Made by a program: the position numbers and the translations under genes. The notes beneath the pieces are model-generated. The model did not search any database, was not told the DNA's origin, and saw only the letters and a program-made list of their open reading frames with translations. A stretch of 56,775 nt of DNA from assembly GCA_016787705.1 (NCBI GenBank), contig JAEUTP010000021.1, forward strand, positions 1 to 56,775, written 5' to 3'. Origin of the DNA: Bacteroidia bacterium (GTDB lineage Bacteria; Bacteroidota; Bacteroidia; B-17B0; Aurantibacillaceae). This document shows positions 1 through 9,700 of the stretch, piece by piece; position 1 is the stretch's first letter, and the number at the start of each line of letters is the position of its first letter.

Positions 1-20
1 GTAAAATACGATAACAGCCC

Positions 21-206
21 TTATTCCTGACCAACCCTAAACACCTTGCAGAAGTGGCTTATTGCCCTTAAATCGGCTAAAAATCGCTGAATTTGGGCTT
101 CTTTCAATTCTTCAGGGCTTTCGTTGGTTATTTGGTTCGAAGAGGGTAAATTTGAGCCCGCAAATAAATGCAAAAGGTTTAAGCGAAAGCTTAGACCTTT
201 TTTGTT
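21..206 (-). other. Unrecognised C-terminal ORF fragment
   Basis: On the minus strand an open frame of about 62 codons ends at the TAA complementary to 21-23. It is closed upstream by an in-frame TAA at 207-209 and contains no ATG. It reads as a plausible soluble, helical C-terminus (for example residues SPEELKEAQIQRFLADLRAI) and is not low-complexity. It could be the 3' remnant of a degraded gene or a chance frame. The terminator hairpin at 172-203 lies inside its upstream part, which argues against an intact gene. I do not recognise the family. Confidence 0.22.
172..203 (+). terminator. GAAA-tetraloop intrinsic terminator
   Basis: A 12-bp stem (173-184 with 189-200, a single G-U wobble) closes on a GAAA loop and is followed by a run of six T. 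This is a good intrinsic terminator for a transcript coming from the left edge. No plus-strand gene for it is visible in the first 170 bases, so the gene it serves is outside the window or small. Confidence 0.55.
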
Positions 207-535
207 TTATCGGAATGCCGAAAGTTTTACTTTTAAATGCATGAAGGAGAAAACAAAAAAACAATTTAATATTTCAATAAATTGTTTTTGTATTCTGACT
301 TTGGGTGATCAAGGGATCAACGTAGTTAATCCTAAAATATACTTTCAAAAGATCAGATCAACGGAGTTAAACCTTAATTCTCGTAGGATTACAAATCCTG
401 CCAAGCCTATTTAGGAAAGCCTTGAACCTTTTTTAAAACAATATTATTTAGCTAATTTAAGCATGCACTCGAAAATTTAATTTTAAATTTTTATTTTTAA
501 AATGAATTAAAAACGTTTATCAAATAAAAAAACAA
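204..535. other. AT-rich gene-free stretch before the AraC gene
   Basis: I see no convincing gene or RNA here. Short open frames exist but have no domain, no plausible start context and no family resemblance. The last 100 bases are runs of A and T directly upstream of the AraC-type regulator and probably hold its promoter, but no clear TTTG/TAnnTTTG pair can be assigned. Confidence 0.4.
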
Positions 536-1252
536 GTGGTGATCTGTTCAATTAATGGAGATCTGCCAACTGACTCAGAAGTTTGTCTTCCGGTGAGTTG
601 TATAATATTTGGTATTGGTGGTTCTTTTGATATTATTACAGAAAGTGAAAAAACAAAAACAGGAAATTGTTTTTTTATTAGATCTGAAACAACCTTTAAG
701 GCAAAACCCTTAAACTGTAAAGGGTTTGTTATTGTTTTTTTTGACGCGGTTAGTGCCGAACATTATTTTCTTAATACGAATTACTCAAGTCCTGGAGCTT
801 TGAAACTTGAATGGATAGACGATGACGAATTTTTAAACAAAACATTCTTAAAAATGAATGACAGTGAAAGCGATATTTTTTTGGATGAAATATTTAAAAG
901 ACTTTTTGATCAGGAACGAAAAAACATCTTGCCTAAGTACGATAGCAGGATAGTTTTAATTGATGAGCATATTCGAAAAAATATAAGGGAAAAGATCAGT
1001 AACAAAGACCTTGCAGCAAAAATTCATTTAAGTGAAAGCAGGTTCTATCATTTTTTTAAAGAACAAACCGATGTTAATGTAAGTCGCTACATTTTATGGC
1101 TTAGATTAAAGACTATTTTTGAGCGTTATTTTAAAAGCGAAGGAAAATTAAACGCCCTTTTAGATCTTACTAATTTCACTGATCTCTCTCATTTTATTAA
1201 AGCATTTAAATCGTTTTTTGGAGAATCTCCTAAACGATTATTGAATAAATAG
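536..1252 (+). CDS. AraC-family transcriptional regulator
   Basis: The last ~90 residues (about 150-238) form an AraC/XylS DNA-binding domain. A first helix-turn-helix lies around NKDLAAKIHLSESRFYHFFK, and the second sub-domain has the family pattern F.D.SHF.KAFK..FG.SPK. The first ~140 residues are a divergent sensor half (beta-rich, cupin-like in length) with no ligand signature that I can name. The frame opens with tandem GTG codons at 536 and 539 and has no ATG nearby, so the start is uncertain. The gene stands alone. The next gene in the same direction, a secreted hydrolase, begins 161 bp downstream and is a possible target, but only position supports that. Confidence 0.85.
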   Translation: MVICSINGDLPTDSEVCLPVSCIIFGIGGSFDIITESEKTKTGNCFFIRSETTFKAKPLNCKGFVIVFFDAVSAEHYFLNTNYSSPGALKLEWIDDDEFLNKTFLKMNDSESDIFLDEIFKRLFDQERKNILPKYDSRIVLIDEHIRKNIREKISNKDLAAKIHLSESRFYHFFKEQTDVNVSRYILWLRLKTIFERYFKSEGKLNALLDLTNFTDLSHFIKAFKSFFGESPKRLLNK

Positions 1253-1413
1253 GTAAAACTAAATTAAAGGTTAACTAATTCTACAACGCTTTAGGTAACT
1301 CTTTTTATTTAATTTTTAGCTAATATCTACCATTATTTTAATTACTCATTCTATAACTTGCAGCCGTTAAAGCGTATGATCAAAAATCAAAATAATAATT
1401 TAAAACAATTACA

Positions 1414-2670
1414 ATGATCTTAAATAAAAAATATTCAAAAACTACTTTAAGAAATATCACATTAGTAGTAGCATTACTTTTAAATCTTGTAAACTATGGG
1501 CAAACTTTTCCTGTAGGCCATATGAGTATTAATTTTAAAGATCCTTCAAGAACCGGTGGTTATATAATTTCGGGTGGTATTAATATGACCGGTACAGGTA
1601 GAGACGTTGGAACTGAAGTATACTATCCTTCAACAGTTTTAGGAGATAATCAGCCTCTTGCATCCGGGCAGTTTCCAATTGTAGTAATCGGTCACGGTTT
1701 TGTTATGGGCTGGGATTCGTATGATAATATTTATAATAAACTTGCATCTACAGGATATATTGTTTTGTTGCCACGAACCGAAGGTAGCTTTTCACCTTCG
1801 CATTCAGAATTTGGAAATGATTTAAAGTTTTTGGTTAACGCAGGTCAGAGCTTAAATACTGTGGCCTCTCCAACAATATTGTCTGTTTTTAATGGTAAAG
1901 TGGCTCCTAAATCCTCTATTGGCGGCCATTCCATGGGAGGAGGGAGTTCTTTTCTGGCAGCTGCAAGCAACACTTCGGTAACGTGTATCTTTAATTTTGC
2001 GCCAGCAACAACCAATCCTTCATCTATTGTATCCTCTTCTTTAATAAGTATACCCTCGCTTATCATATCAGGCGCCATTGATTGTGTTGCCGATACCACT
2101 GTCCAAAACAGTCACTATAATGCATTGGCCTCGTCAAAAAAATTTCACGTTATATTAAAACAATTAACCCATTGCGATTTTGGAAACGGAAGTAATTTTA
2201 ATTGCACGTTTGGTCAAAGCTCATCAGGTTGTTCAAATGTTGTAGCAAATGCATTGGCATTGCCGCGTTACATGAATTATTTACAAAATTTTTTGGATAA
2301 CCAGTTAAAAAATGATTGTGCAGCCGGCCAAAGATTTATGGATTCTGTAAATACAAGTTCTTCTTTAAGAGCGGGTTTAAAAAAAACAGGCTCTATTGCT
2401 TGTAGTATAACATCTCTTAAACAATCAAATAGTAATAGTGAATTAAGAGTTTATCCTAATCCTGCAACTTCAAATATATATATTGACCTTACTATGACCG
2501 ACATTAAGTTAAAAATATCTGATCTTTATGGGAAGGTTCTTTTAGATCGTGAATACAAAGAACCTAAAAATAGGTTAGAAGTGAGTTTAAGTGAATTTAA
2601 ATCAGGTATATATATTCTTGAAGTAGAAAGCGCAACTGAAAAACAGCAAATTAAGATCGTGAAAAATTAA
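1414..2670 (+). CDS. Secreted PETase-like alpha/beta hydrolase with T9SS tag
   Basis: A signal peptide (1-30) is followed by an alpha/beta hydrolase and then a type-A T9SS sorting domain (about 340-418, RVYPNP start, GIYILEVES end). The nucleophile elbow is GHSMGGGSS (Ser173). The likely acid is Asp223 (GAIDCVAD) and the likely base His253 (LTHCDF). The oxyanion region is GHGFVMGW (Phe97). Order and spacing resemble the polyester hydrolase/cutinase/dienelactone-hydrolase group: PETase has GWSMGGGGS, then END, then GGSHS. Cys224 and Cys254 sit directly next to the catalytic Asp and His and could form a disulfide bracing the active site. The substrate cannot be read from sequence; an ester or polyester is likely. 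Export to the surface or medium through T9SS is inferred from the tag. Confidence 0.8.
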   Translation: MILNKKYSKTTLRNITLVVALLLNLVNYGQTFPVGHMSINFKDPSRTGGYIISGGINMTGTGRDVGTEVYYPSTVLGDNQPLASGQFPIVVIGHGFVMGWDSYDNIYNKLASTGYIVLLPRTEGSFSPSHSEFGNDLKFLVNAGQSLNTVASPTILSVFNGKVAPKSSIGGHSMGGGSSFLAAASNTSVTCIFNFAPATTNPSSIVSSSLISIPSLIISGAIDCVADTTVQNSHYNALASSKKFHVILKQLTHCDFGNGSNFNCTFGQSSSGCSNVVANALALPRYMNYLQNFLDNQLKNDCAAGQRFMDSVNTSSSLRAGLKKTGSIACSITSLKQSNSNSELRVYPNPATSNIYIDLTMTDIKLKISDLYGKVLLDREYKEPKNRLEVSLSEFKSGIYILEVESATEKQQIKIVKN

Positions 2671-2698
2671 AGTTTAGTAAACTGCTATGAACAAACAC

Positions 2699-3121
2699 TC
2701 ATAAATATCTTAATTTAATTTGTACTGTTTTATCTTCATTCTTTAAAACAAAATCAAAACTTTCAAATTTTGGATGTGACATGCCTGTGTGGTAATAATC
2801 TGAAAAGCCAAAACCTTCTTTTGGCAATACCCAACCATAGTCCATTTTTTGATTACTGTTTTCATCATCTAAAATGGCAATACCATAAGTGCCCGGTTTT
2901 AAATCAGCGTAGCTAATTGTCAGATTTCCATTGGTTATTTTTGCTTTTGGTTCAATTTTAATAAGCATAGGTTTTTCTTTGTCAAAGCTTTCTGATGTGT
3001 TATAAAAGCAAACGCGAATGGTTCCTGAAGAGTTTCTAAGCCCTGAGATATTGATCTTTAGGGTTTGGCCGAGGTAAAAATTAACTAAAAAGAATGACTG
3101 TATAAGCAATAGTAATTTCAT
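2699..3121 (-). CDS. DUF2141 family secreted protein
   Basis: A 140-residue protein with an N-terminal signal peptide (LLLLIQSFFLVNFYLGQ) and one DUF2141 domain. Family hallmarks are visible: ISGLRNSSGTIRVCFYN near the start, then LKPGTYGIAILDDENSNQK and the block PKEGFGFSDY. The domain is a small beta-sandwich common in Bacteroidota and predicted to be periplasmic or extracellular. Its biochemical function is not known. It is convergent with the upstream hydrolase gene, with 28 bp between the stops, and appears monocistronic. Confidence 0.85.
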   Translation of the reverse strand: MKLLLLIQSFFLVNFYLGQTLKINISGLRNSSGTIRVCFYNTSESFDKEKPMLIKIEPKAKITNGNLTISYADLKPGTYGIAILDDENSNQKMDYGWVLPKEGFGFSDYYHTGMSHPKFESFDFVLKNEDKTVQIKLRYL

Positions 3122-3254
3122 TTTATAAAGGTAATCAATAATGTAATAAGCCTATTTTATGTGCATTTAAAAATTGTAGATGTTCTTCTACACTAAAAAT
3201 TTAGATTGCCAAAATGAAAGACTTATTTTTGAACAGATATACCACATTAAAACT

Positions 3255-3653
3255 ATGGTTAACAATAAACCTAAAAAGGAACTGTTAGAAGAATTACACC
3301 GAAAAATGATCCAGGAAATAGCTGATGTTGCAATTATTTTATTGGATAAAGACGGAACAATATTGTCATGGAATAAAGGCGCACAAACCATAAAAGGATA
3401 TAACGATCATGAAATAATAGGGCAAAACTTTAATATTTTTTATATGCCAAGCGATAGGCAAGCCGGCTTACCCGAGCAGTTAATGGCCTTAGCGGCAAAA
3501 GAAGGAAGAGCAAAGCACATTGGCCGAAGGGTAAGGAAAGATGGTACTACTTTTTGGGGAAGCATACTTATTACAGCGTTACATAATGATCTTGATGAAG
3601 TAATTGGTTATACCAAGCTTACACGAGAGTTACGCGATAACGAAATGGAATAA
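3255..3653 (+). CDS. Stand-alone PAS domain protein
   Basis: About 132 residues holding a single PAS domain. It shows the SWNKGAQTIKGY block, then IIGQNFNIFY and the C-terminal strand region KDGTTFWGSILITALHN...IGYTKLTREL, very like the sensory PAS domains of hybrid histidine kinases. No kinase, GGDEF or HTH domain follows. I chose ATG 3255 because homologous PAS proteins start about 20 residues before the domain. An in-frame ATG at 3180 would add 25 residues of unlikely sequence. The protein may be a separate sensor module acting on a partner in trans. It ends 4 bp from the convergent cysteine desulfurase. Confidence 0.8.
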   Translation: MVNNKPKKELLEELHRKMIQEIADVAIILLDKDGTILSWNKGAQTIKGYNDHEIIGQNFNIFYMPSDRQAGLPEQLMALAAKEGRAKHIGRRVRKDGTTFWGSILITALHNDLDEVIGYTKLTRELRDNEME

Positions 3654-3657
3654 CGTT

Positions 3658-4782
3658 TTAAAGCTTCATAATTTCTTCTACGAAAAATTTTACTTCGTCA
3701 AGCGTATTGTTTTTTCCAAAAGAAAAGCGATAAGAATTCTTTACTTCTTCATCACTTAAGCCCATTGCCTTTAAAACATGAGAGGGCTCGGCATTTGCAG
3801 ATGAACAAGCAGAACCGCTTGAAAAAGCGAACTTATTTAAAAGTGATTTAACGTTTTTTTCCTTTGGAAAAGTAAGATTACTCGTATTATAAAGGCGGTG
3901 TCTGGTACTGCCATTTATTCTTAAGCCTTCAATGTCTAGTAATTGATGTTCAAAGTAATTTTTTAGTTTAGAAATATGAGTTCCATTATCCCAAAAAGTG
4001 GTTTCAAAAATTTCGGCGGCTTTTCCAAAACCCGCTATTAATGGCACATTTAAGGTCCCTGAACGTTTACCATTTTGATGACCTCCGCCATTTATCTGTT
4101 CTATTAAATTTACGCGGGGATCTTTTCTTTTTACATATAATGCGCCAATGCCCTTAGGTCCGTACATTTTATGTGCGCTAAAAGCCATGCAATGTATACC
4201 AAGCTCGGTTACATCGCAACGCTCTTTGCCAACAAATTGTGTTGCATCACAAAAAAATAAAATGTTTTTTTCGTTACAGATCTCAGCAATTTTTTCTAAG
4301 GCTTGTATAACACCTGTTTCATTATTTGCCGCCATTATGCTTACAAGAATAGTGTTAGGTTTTATAGCCGCTCTTAATTCAGTAATATCTATCAATCCTT
4401 CTTTATCAACATTTAAATAAGTGATTTCAGCGCCTTTGCTTTCAAGATTTATGCATGTGTCTAAAACAGCCTTGTGTTCAGTTTCACAGGTAATAATATG
4501 ATTGCCTTTGCTTGCATAGGCTTCAAAAATTCCTTTTAATGCAAGGTTTACCGATTCTGTAGCCCCCGAAGTAAATACCAGTTCCGTTTCTTCACAATTA
4601 ATTAACGAGGCAATTTGTTTTGTGGCTTTTTCTAATGCGGCCTGCGCTACCCAGCCATGTGCGTGAAGCTTGCTGGCAGCATTGCCGTAATATTCATTAT
4701 AAAACGGTATAACTGTTTCAATAACTTCTTTATCTACTTTTGTAGTAGCATTATTATCAAAATAAATTAAATTGTTTATCAT
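3658..4782 (-). CDS. Cysteine desulfurase (NifS/IscS family)
   Basis: A PLP enzyme that takes sulfur from cysteine for Fe-S clusters or thiolated tRNA. Counting from ATG 4782 it has 374 residues, the family length. Visible features are the N-terminal YFDNNATTKVD block, the TEHKAV histidine (His103), the PLP lysine in SAHKMYGPKG (Lys205), the RSGTLN motif near 240, and the catalytic cysteine in SSGSACSS (Cys326). The frame is open to 4845, but the extra residues are not family-like and would overlap the divergent EamA gene. No iscU, sufE or tRNA-thiolation gene lies nearby, so its sulfur acceptor is unclear. Confidence 0.92.
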   Translation of the reverse strand: MINNLIYFDNNATTKVDKEVIETVIPFYNEYYGNAASKLHAHGWVAQAALEKATKQIASLINCEETELVFTSGATESVNLALKGIFEAYASKGNHIITCETEHKAVLDTCINLESKGAEITYLNVDKEGLIDITELRAAIKPNTILVSIMAANNETGVIQALEKIAEICNEKNILFFCDATQFVGKERCDVTELGIHCMAFSAHKMYGPKGIGALYVKRKDPRVNLIEQINGGGHQNGKRSGTLNVPLIAGFGKAAEIFETTFWDNGTHISKLKNYFEHQLLDIEGLRINGSTRHRLYNTSNLTFPKEKNVKSLLNKFAFSSGSACSSANAEPSHVLKAMGLSDEEVKNSYRFSFGKNNTLDEVKFFVEEIMKL

Positions 4783-4801
4783 TTTCAATAAATTATCTTT
4801 G
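4771..4801 (+). promoter_or_regulatory. Bacteroidota-type promoter for the EamA gene
   Basis: ATTG (4771-4774), 19 bp, then a perfect TAnnTTTG box, TATCTTTG (4794-4801). The predicted start of transcription, about 5 nt after the box, is at or next to the GTG start codon at 4807, so the mRNA would be leaderless. The -33 element lies inside the start region of the divergent cysteine desulfurase gene. Confidence 0.55.
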
Positions 4802-4806
4802 CATTC

Positions 4807-5700
4807 GTGTTTAAAGGTATAAATAAACATTATTTCCTGCTTCATATAATCGTGTTTATTTGGGGCTTCTCACCTGTTTTAGGAAGATTTATTAATACCG
4901 ATGCTTTTCAGCTGGTTTGGTTTCGTATTTTAATTACCGTTGGGGTAATGTTACTGTACTTAAAATTCACAAAACAGGATATGAAGATCACTACAAAACA
5001 TTTTTGGCAGTTAAGCGGAATAGGCATAATTATTATGATCCACTGGCTTATGTTTTATGGCGCTATAAAAGAATCAAACATAAGTGTAACCATGGTGGCG
5101 TTTAGCACCGGTACGTTGTTTAGCTCCATTATTGAACCTGTATTATATAAACGCAGCATACGTTTATACGAAGTTATTATTGGTTTAATTATAATTGGCG
5201 CCATTGCTTTGATCTTTTCTATTGAAACACACTATTGGTTAGGTATTTTATTAGGCATCGGTGCTGCCTTCACATCCTCTTTATTTGGTGTGTTTAATGG
5301 CATCATGTCGCACAAGTTACGGTCTGGTGTAATTAGTTTTTATGAATTAAGTGCCGCATTTATAGGACTTACTTTATTTTTAACCGTTAACGGTAGCTTT
5401 AAAACTTCTTTTTTTGTTTTGGATAATTCATCCATTATAGGATTGATATTATTGAGCTTGGTGTGTACGGTTTTTCCGTTCATCGCTTCGGTAAATCTTG
5501 CTAAATATATTAGTCCGTATACAATTGTGTTAACGGTTAATTTAGAGACCGTTTATGGCATTATTTGGGCAATATTATTTTACAACGAAAATAAAGAAGT
5601 AAAACCTACGTTCTATATTGGTGTATTGATCATATTACTGGCTATCTTTTTAAATTCATATCTAAAAAGCGTGAGTGATAAAAAAGCTAAGCAGAATTAA
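4807..5700 (+). CDS. EamA/DMT-family transporter
   Basis: A 297-residue integral membrane protein with about ten hydrophobic helices in two repeated halves, as in the drug/metabolite transporter superfamily (EamA). Typical motifs are FIWGFSPVLGRF in helix 1, LVWFRI near the start of helix 2, and in the second half SLVCTVFPFIASVNLAKYISP. The start is GTG 4807: the first membrane helix begins within ten residues and no in-frame ATG is available. The substrate cannot be predicted (metabolite or amino acid export is common in the family). The GT9 gene follows after 12 bp and is probably co-transcribed. Confidence 0.88.
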   Translation: MFKGINKHYFLLHIIVFIWGFSPVLGRFINTDAFQLVWFRILITVGVMLLYLKFTKQDMKITTKHFWQLSGIGIIIMIHWLMFYGAIKESNISVTMVAFSTGTLFSSIIEPVLYKRSIRLYEVIIGLIIIGAIALIFSIETHYWLGILLGIGAAFTSSLFGVFNGIMSHKLRSGVISFYELSAAFIGLTLFLTVNGSFKTSFFVLDNSSIIGLILLSLVCTVFPFIASVNLAKYISPYTIVLTVNLETVYGIIWAILFYNENKEVKPTFYIGVLIILLAIFLNSYLKSVSDKKAKQN

Positions 5701-5712
5701 TTATCTTTAAGT

Positions 5713-6684
5713 GTGAAATTAAAAAAAATCCTCATAATCCGTTTTAGTTCCATTGGTGATATTGTTCTAACAACACCGGTTATTCGCTGTGCTAAAGCGC
5801 AGTTAAAAGGTACAGAGATACATTATGTTACTAAAGAAGCTTTTAAAAGTATTTTAGAACATAATCCAAACATAGATAAGCTCCATACGTTTAAAGAAGA
5901 TGTTTCTGAAGTTTATGATCAGTTAAAAGCCGAAAATTTTGATGTAGTGATCGATCTTCATAAAAATCTTCGCAGCTTACGATTAAAACAAAAATTAGGG
6001 ATTAAAAGTTATTCTTTTAATAAGATCAACCTTCAAAAATTTGTTGCCGTTAATTTTAAGCAGATAAATAAATTACCAGATCGACATATTGTAGAAAGAT
6101 ACTTTGATGCTATTGCTCCAATTGGAGTAACAAACGATGGTAAAGGACTGGATCATTTTATCAATAACAATGATAAAGTGGATGTTACGAAGTTAATTCC
6201 TTCATCAAGCAAATTTGTTGCTTTGGTTGCAGGAGGTTCTTATTTTACAAAGAAGATCCCTTTAAATAAATTGGTTGAAATCTGTAATTCATTAAGCTTA
6301 CCAATAATTGTTTTAGGGGGCAAAGAAGATAAAACAATTGCGGACGAACTGCAAAAACAATTTCCGCAAATAATAAATGCCTGCGGACAATATTCTATTA
6401 ATCAAAGCGCATCTATTATTGAGCAGGCAGAGTGGGTAATTACTTCTGATACAGGTTTAATGCATATTGCTTCTGCTTATGATAAAAAAATAATTTCTGT
6501 TTGGGGAAATACAATTCCTGAATTTGGTATGGGGTCATACATGCCGCAAGCAGAAAATAAGATCCTTGAAATAAAAGGCCTTAGTTGCCGTCCTTGCTCA
6601 AAACTCGGCTATAAGCGTTGCCCGAAAGGTCATTTTAAGTGCATGAATGATATTAATTATTCTTTTCTTAAAGACCTAAAATAA
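5713..6684 (+). CDS. Glycosyltransferase family 9 (heptosyltransferase-like)
   Basis: A 323-residue GT-B enzyme of the ADP-heptose:LPS heptosyltransferase family, cytoplasmic face. The N-terminal half opens with ILIIRFSSIGDIVLTTP, the family signature, and the C-terminal half carries SDTGLMHIASAYDKKIISVWG, the sugar-nucleotide and acceptor loop. A cysteine-rich C-terminal segment (LSCRPCSKLGYKRCPKGHFKC) may bind metal and is seen in many Bacteroidota members. The start is GTG 5713. The role is addition of a core sugar to lipid A or another surface glycan; the exact sugar is not determinable. Confidence 0.9.
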   Translation: MKLKKILIIRFSSIGDIVLTTPVIRCAKAQLKGTEIHYVTKEAFKSILEHNPNIDKLHTFKEDVSEVYDQLKAENFDVVIDLHKNLRSLRLKQKLGIKSYSFNKINLQKFVAVNFKQINKLPDRHIVERYFDAIAPIGVTNDGKGLDHFINNNDKVDVTKLIPSSSKFVALVAGGSYFTKKIPLNKLVEICNSLSLPIIVLGGKEDKTIADELQKQFPQIINACGQYSINQSASIIEQAEWVITSDTGLMHIASAYDKKIISVWGNTIPEFGMGSYMPQAENKILEIKGLSCRPCSKLGYKRCPKGHFKCMNDINYSFLKDLK

Positions 6685-6716
6685 AAAAAGCCGGAAATTA
6701 ATTTCCGGCTTTTTTT
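6683..6716. terminator. Perfect bidirectional terminator
   Basis: A perfect 34-bp palindrome: A7-GCCGGAAATT facing AATTTCCGGC-T7. It begins within the GT9 stop codon and serves both the GT9 gene (+) and the convergent subtilisin gene (-), whose stop is 16 bp further on. Confidence 0.93.
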
Positions 6717-6731
6717 ATAAAGTGCTATTTA

Positions 6732-9700
6732 TTATTCTACAACTAATTTCTTTCTTACTTTTTCTTTACCAATTTCTATTTCAATTGTGTAAATACCTTT
6801 AGCAAATTCATTTAAATTAATTACAGCTTTATTCTCGTTGTTTTGAGCGGTAGCAATTAGTTGCCCTAAATTATTATAAAGAACATAATTAAATGCTGCA
6901 CCCTGGTACTCAATAGTAACATCACTTTGCGCCGGGTTTGGATAAACCAGTAAGTTTGAATTATTAACTACACTTTGTATTCCTGTTGCAAAACCAACAC
7001 ATGCGGTGTTTGTTACCGAACATCCGTTAGCATCAGCTACAGTAACAGTATAACAAATAGGTGCTAAACTGCTTGCGGTTGCTGCATTGCCGCCGGTTGG
7101 CGACCATGTGTATGTGTAAGGCGAAACACCACCAACCACATTTACATTGGCAATACCGGTTGAACAAGAACTACAAGCTGAGTTAGTAACAGTAACATTA
7201 CTTAAAAGGTTATTTGTTGGCGCTGTAATTGAGAATGTATTAACACTTGTACAACCAAAAGCATCATTAGTTACCAAAGTATAATTACCCGCACATAAAT
7301 TATTACAAGGTAATGAAGAACAAGAGCCGCCAATTAAACTGTATGTATACGGAGCCGTTCCGGCACTTGTGTTTCCATTTGCAATGCCAGAGCAAGGATT
7401 ACTGCAATTAGCATTAGTTGAGGTGATAGATGTTAATGGATTTGTTTTAACTGTAATAGCAATAATACTACTAGTTGTACATCCGCCACTGCCGCTGCCA
7501 ACAACAGTGTAATTAGTGCTTGTTCCCGGAGTAGCAGCATATGAAGCCACTGTAGCGCTAGGAGAAGACCATACATAAGTTGAATAAAAACCACTGGCAG
7601 CTATTGTAACAGATTTACCTGCACAAATAGTCGGTGAAGGTGAGGTTGAAATTGATATAGATGGCGTTGCAATAACACTAACTACTAAAGTTGTTGAACC
7701 GCTACAGGCACCGTTGGTTCCAACTAAAGTATAAGTTGTGGTTGAAGATGGTGTAACATTAATTGATGTAGCATTAGAGCCACCTGGCGACCATGTGTAA
7801 TTAGTAGCGCCACTGGCCGTTAATGTTGATGAACCTCCGGCACAAACTGAGCTTGGATTTGCGCTGATCAGAACAGATAATGAACTGCCCACAGTTACAC
7901 TAACGGTTTTGGTATTGGTGCAACCGCTTGTTGTTCCAATAACGGTATAAACTGTATTAGATGAAGGTGAAACCAGCAATGGATTGCTTGTAGAGCCAGT
8001 ACTCCAAGAATAACTTGTAGCACCAGTTGCATTTAATGTTGCTGTACCACCGGCACAAATAGTTTGGTTATTTACACTTACCGTTGGATTTGGTGTTACA
8101 ACTATTGTTGCTGTTTTTATTGTTGAGCAACCACCATTGTTACCGGTAACAGTGTATACCGTTGTAACCGATGGTGAGGCTGACATGCTTGCAGTTGTTG
8201 GCCCTGCTGTCCATGTATAATTTGTTGCGCCTGTAGCTGTTAATGTTGCAGGTGTAGAAGCACAAACAGTTGGTGTATTTACATTTATGGTTGGCCCCGT
8301 TGTAATTACAATAGTTGCAGTTTGAGAACTTAAACAGGTTCCGTTGGTTCCCGTAACAGTGTAAACCGTTGTAGCAATAGGGCTCGCAGTCATTGTTGCG
8401 GTTGTTGGCCCTGCCGTCCAGGTATAACCTGTAGCACCTGTAGCAGTTAATGTAGCCTGGTTACCAGCACAAATACTTGGCGTATTCACCGAAATTGTTG
8501 GGCCGGTAATAATACTAACAGTTTTAGTTATAGATGCTGTTGAAGTACCGTTTGCAGCTAATAATGTAACGCTGTATGTTCCGGGAGTAGCATAAGATAC
8601 AGTTGGATTAGTTGCATTAGAGGTTGCAGGAGTTCCACCTGTCATTGTCCAGGTATAATTTGAAGCGCCGGTTGTTGTATTTAATAAATTAATGTTGGCA
8701 CCTACACAGGCTGTGGTGGGAATTGTAAAATTAACTGTTGGTGTTGGAAAGGCAAGGTTAATATTATCAAGATACATAGCTTGTCCATAATGCCCTCTGT
8801 TCTTAAAGCTGAACATGATATTTCCTTGACCTGCAGTTAAAGCAGATACATCTATTGTATCTCTACGCCATTGACCTGCAGTTGGTGTAAAAACATTATT
8901 CTGCAACGTACCGGCAGAAGTAGAGAGTGTAGACCCTCCTTTTGAATAAATACTCGTCCAGCTGGTTCCGCAATTAGTTGATAATAAAACTTCCAGCGTG
9001 TCTGAAAATTGGTTGTCATATTGCTTGTAAGCTACATCAAATCTTAATCTTGCGCTTACTACATTACTAAAAGAATATTTTGGCGTTCGCATTTCATCCC
9101 TATCGGGCGCAGCGTCAATATTATAATTATCATACGTTACACAGGCAGTACTTGTTCCAAAGCCACCAAGGGTAGGCCCTGTAATACGCGCGTAATAATT
9201 AGCATCGTTACCAATGTTATAAGATGTCCAGTTAGTTGGTAAGAATGTAGTTGCCTGAAAGCCTTCAGTTAAAGGAAGAGCAATTGGGCCTGCAATTGTA
9301 ATATATGATAATTTAATTTTCGTATTACTGCCATTTGCATTTGCAGCTGTTAATGAAACAGAATAAGTGCCGGGTGTAGCCCATTGCACGCTAGGGTTTG
9401 AAGATGTTGAAGTGGCAGGCGTTCCACCCTGAAAGGTCCATGTAAAATTGGTAGGTGCGTACATTGAGCTGTCAATAAAGGAAATGCTGGTATTTGGACA
9501 GGTGTTTCTTGTTAACGTGTAAAAATTTGCAACGGGGGCATAAGTTAAAAAAGCGGCAGCGCAATTCATAGCTCCAAAAGCATCAATTCTTCCAGCACCT
9601 AATTGATTTGGTGAATAAGCTGAATTACCAGAAAGCGTATAAATATTTGCAGCGGTAGATGAGATACAATTTAAAACATCTGTTTGCGTCATGAAAGGGC

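Noticed and set aside
62..414. Two overlapping plus-strand frames (62-244 and 124-414)
   Set aside because: They cross the terminator hairpin, have no domain, signal or start context, and their composition follows the AT-rich DNA.
2671..2685. AGTTTA-G-TAAACT palindrome after the hydrolase gene as a terminator
   Set aside because: The loop would be 1 nt and there is no T-run, so it is unlikely to fold as a terminator.
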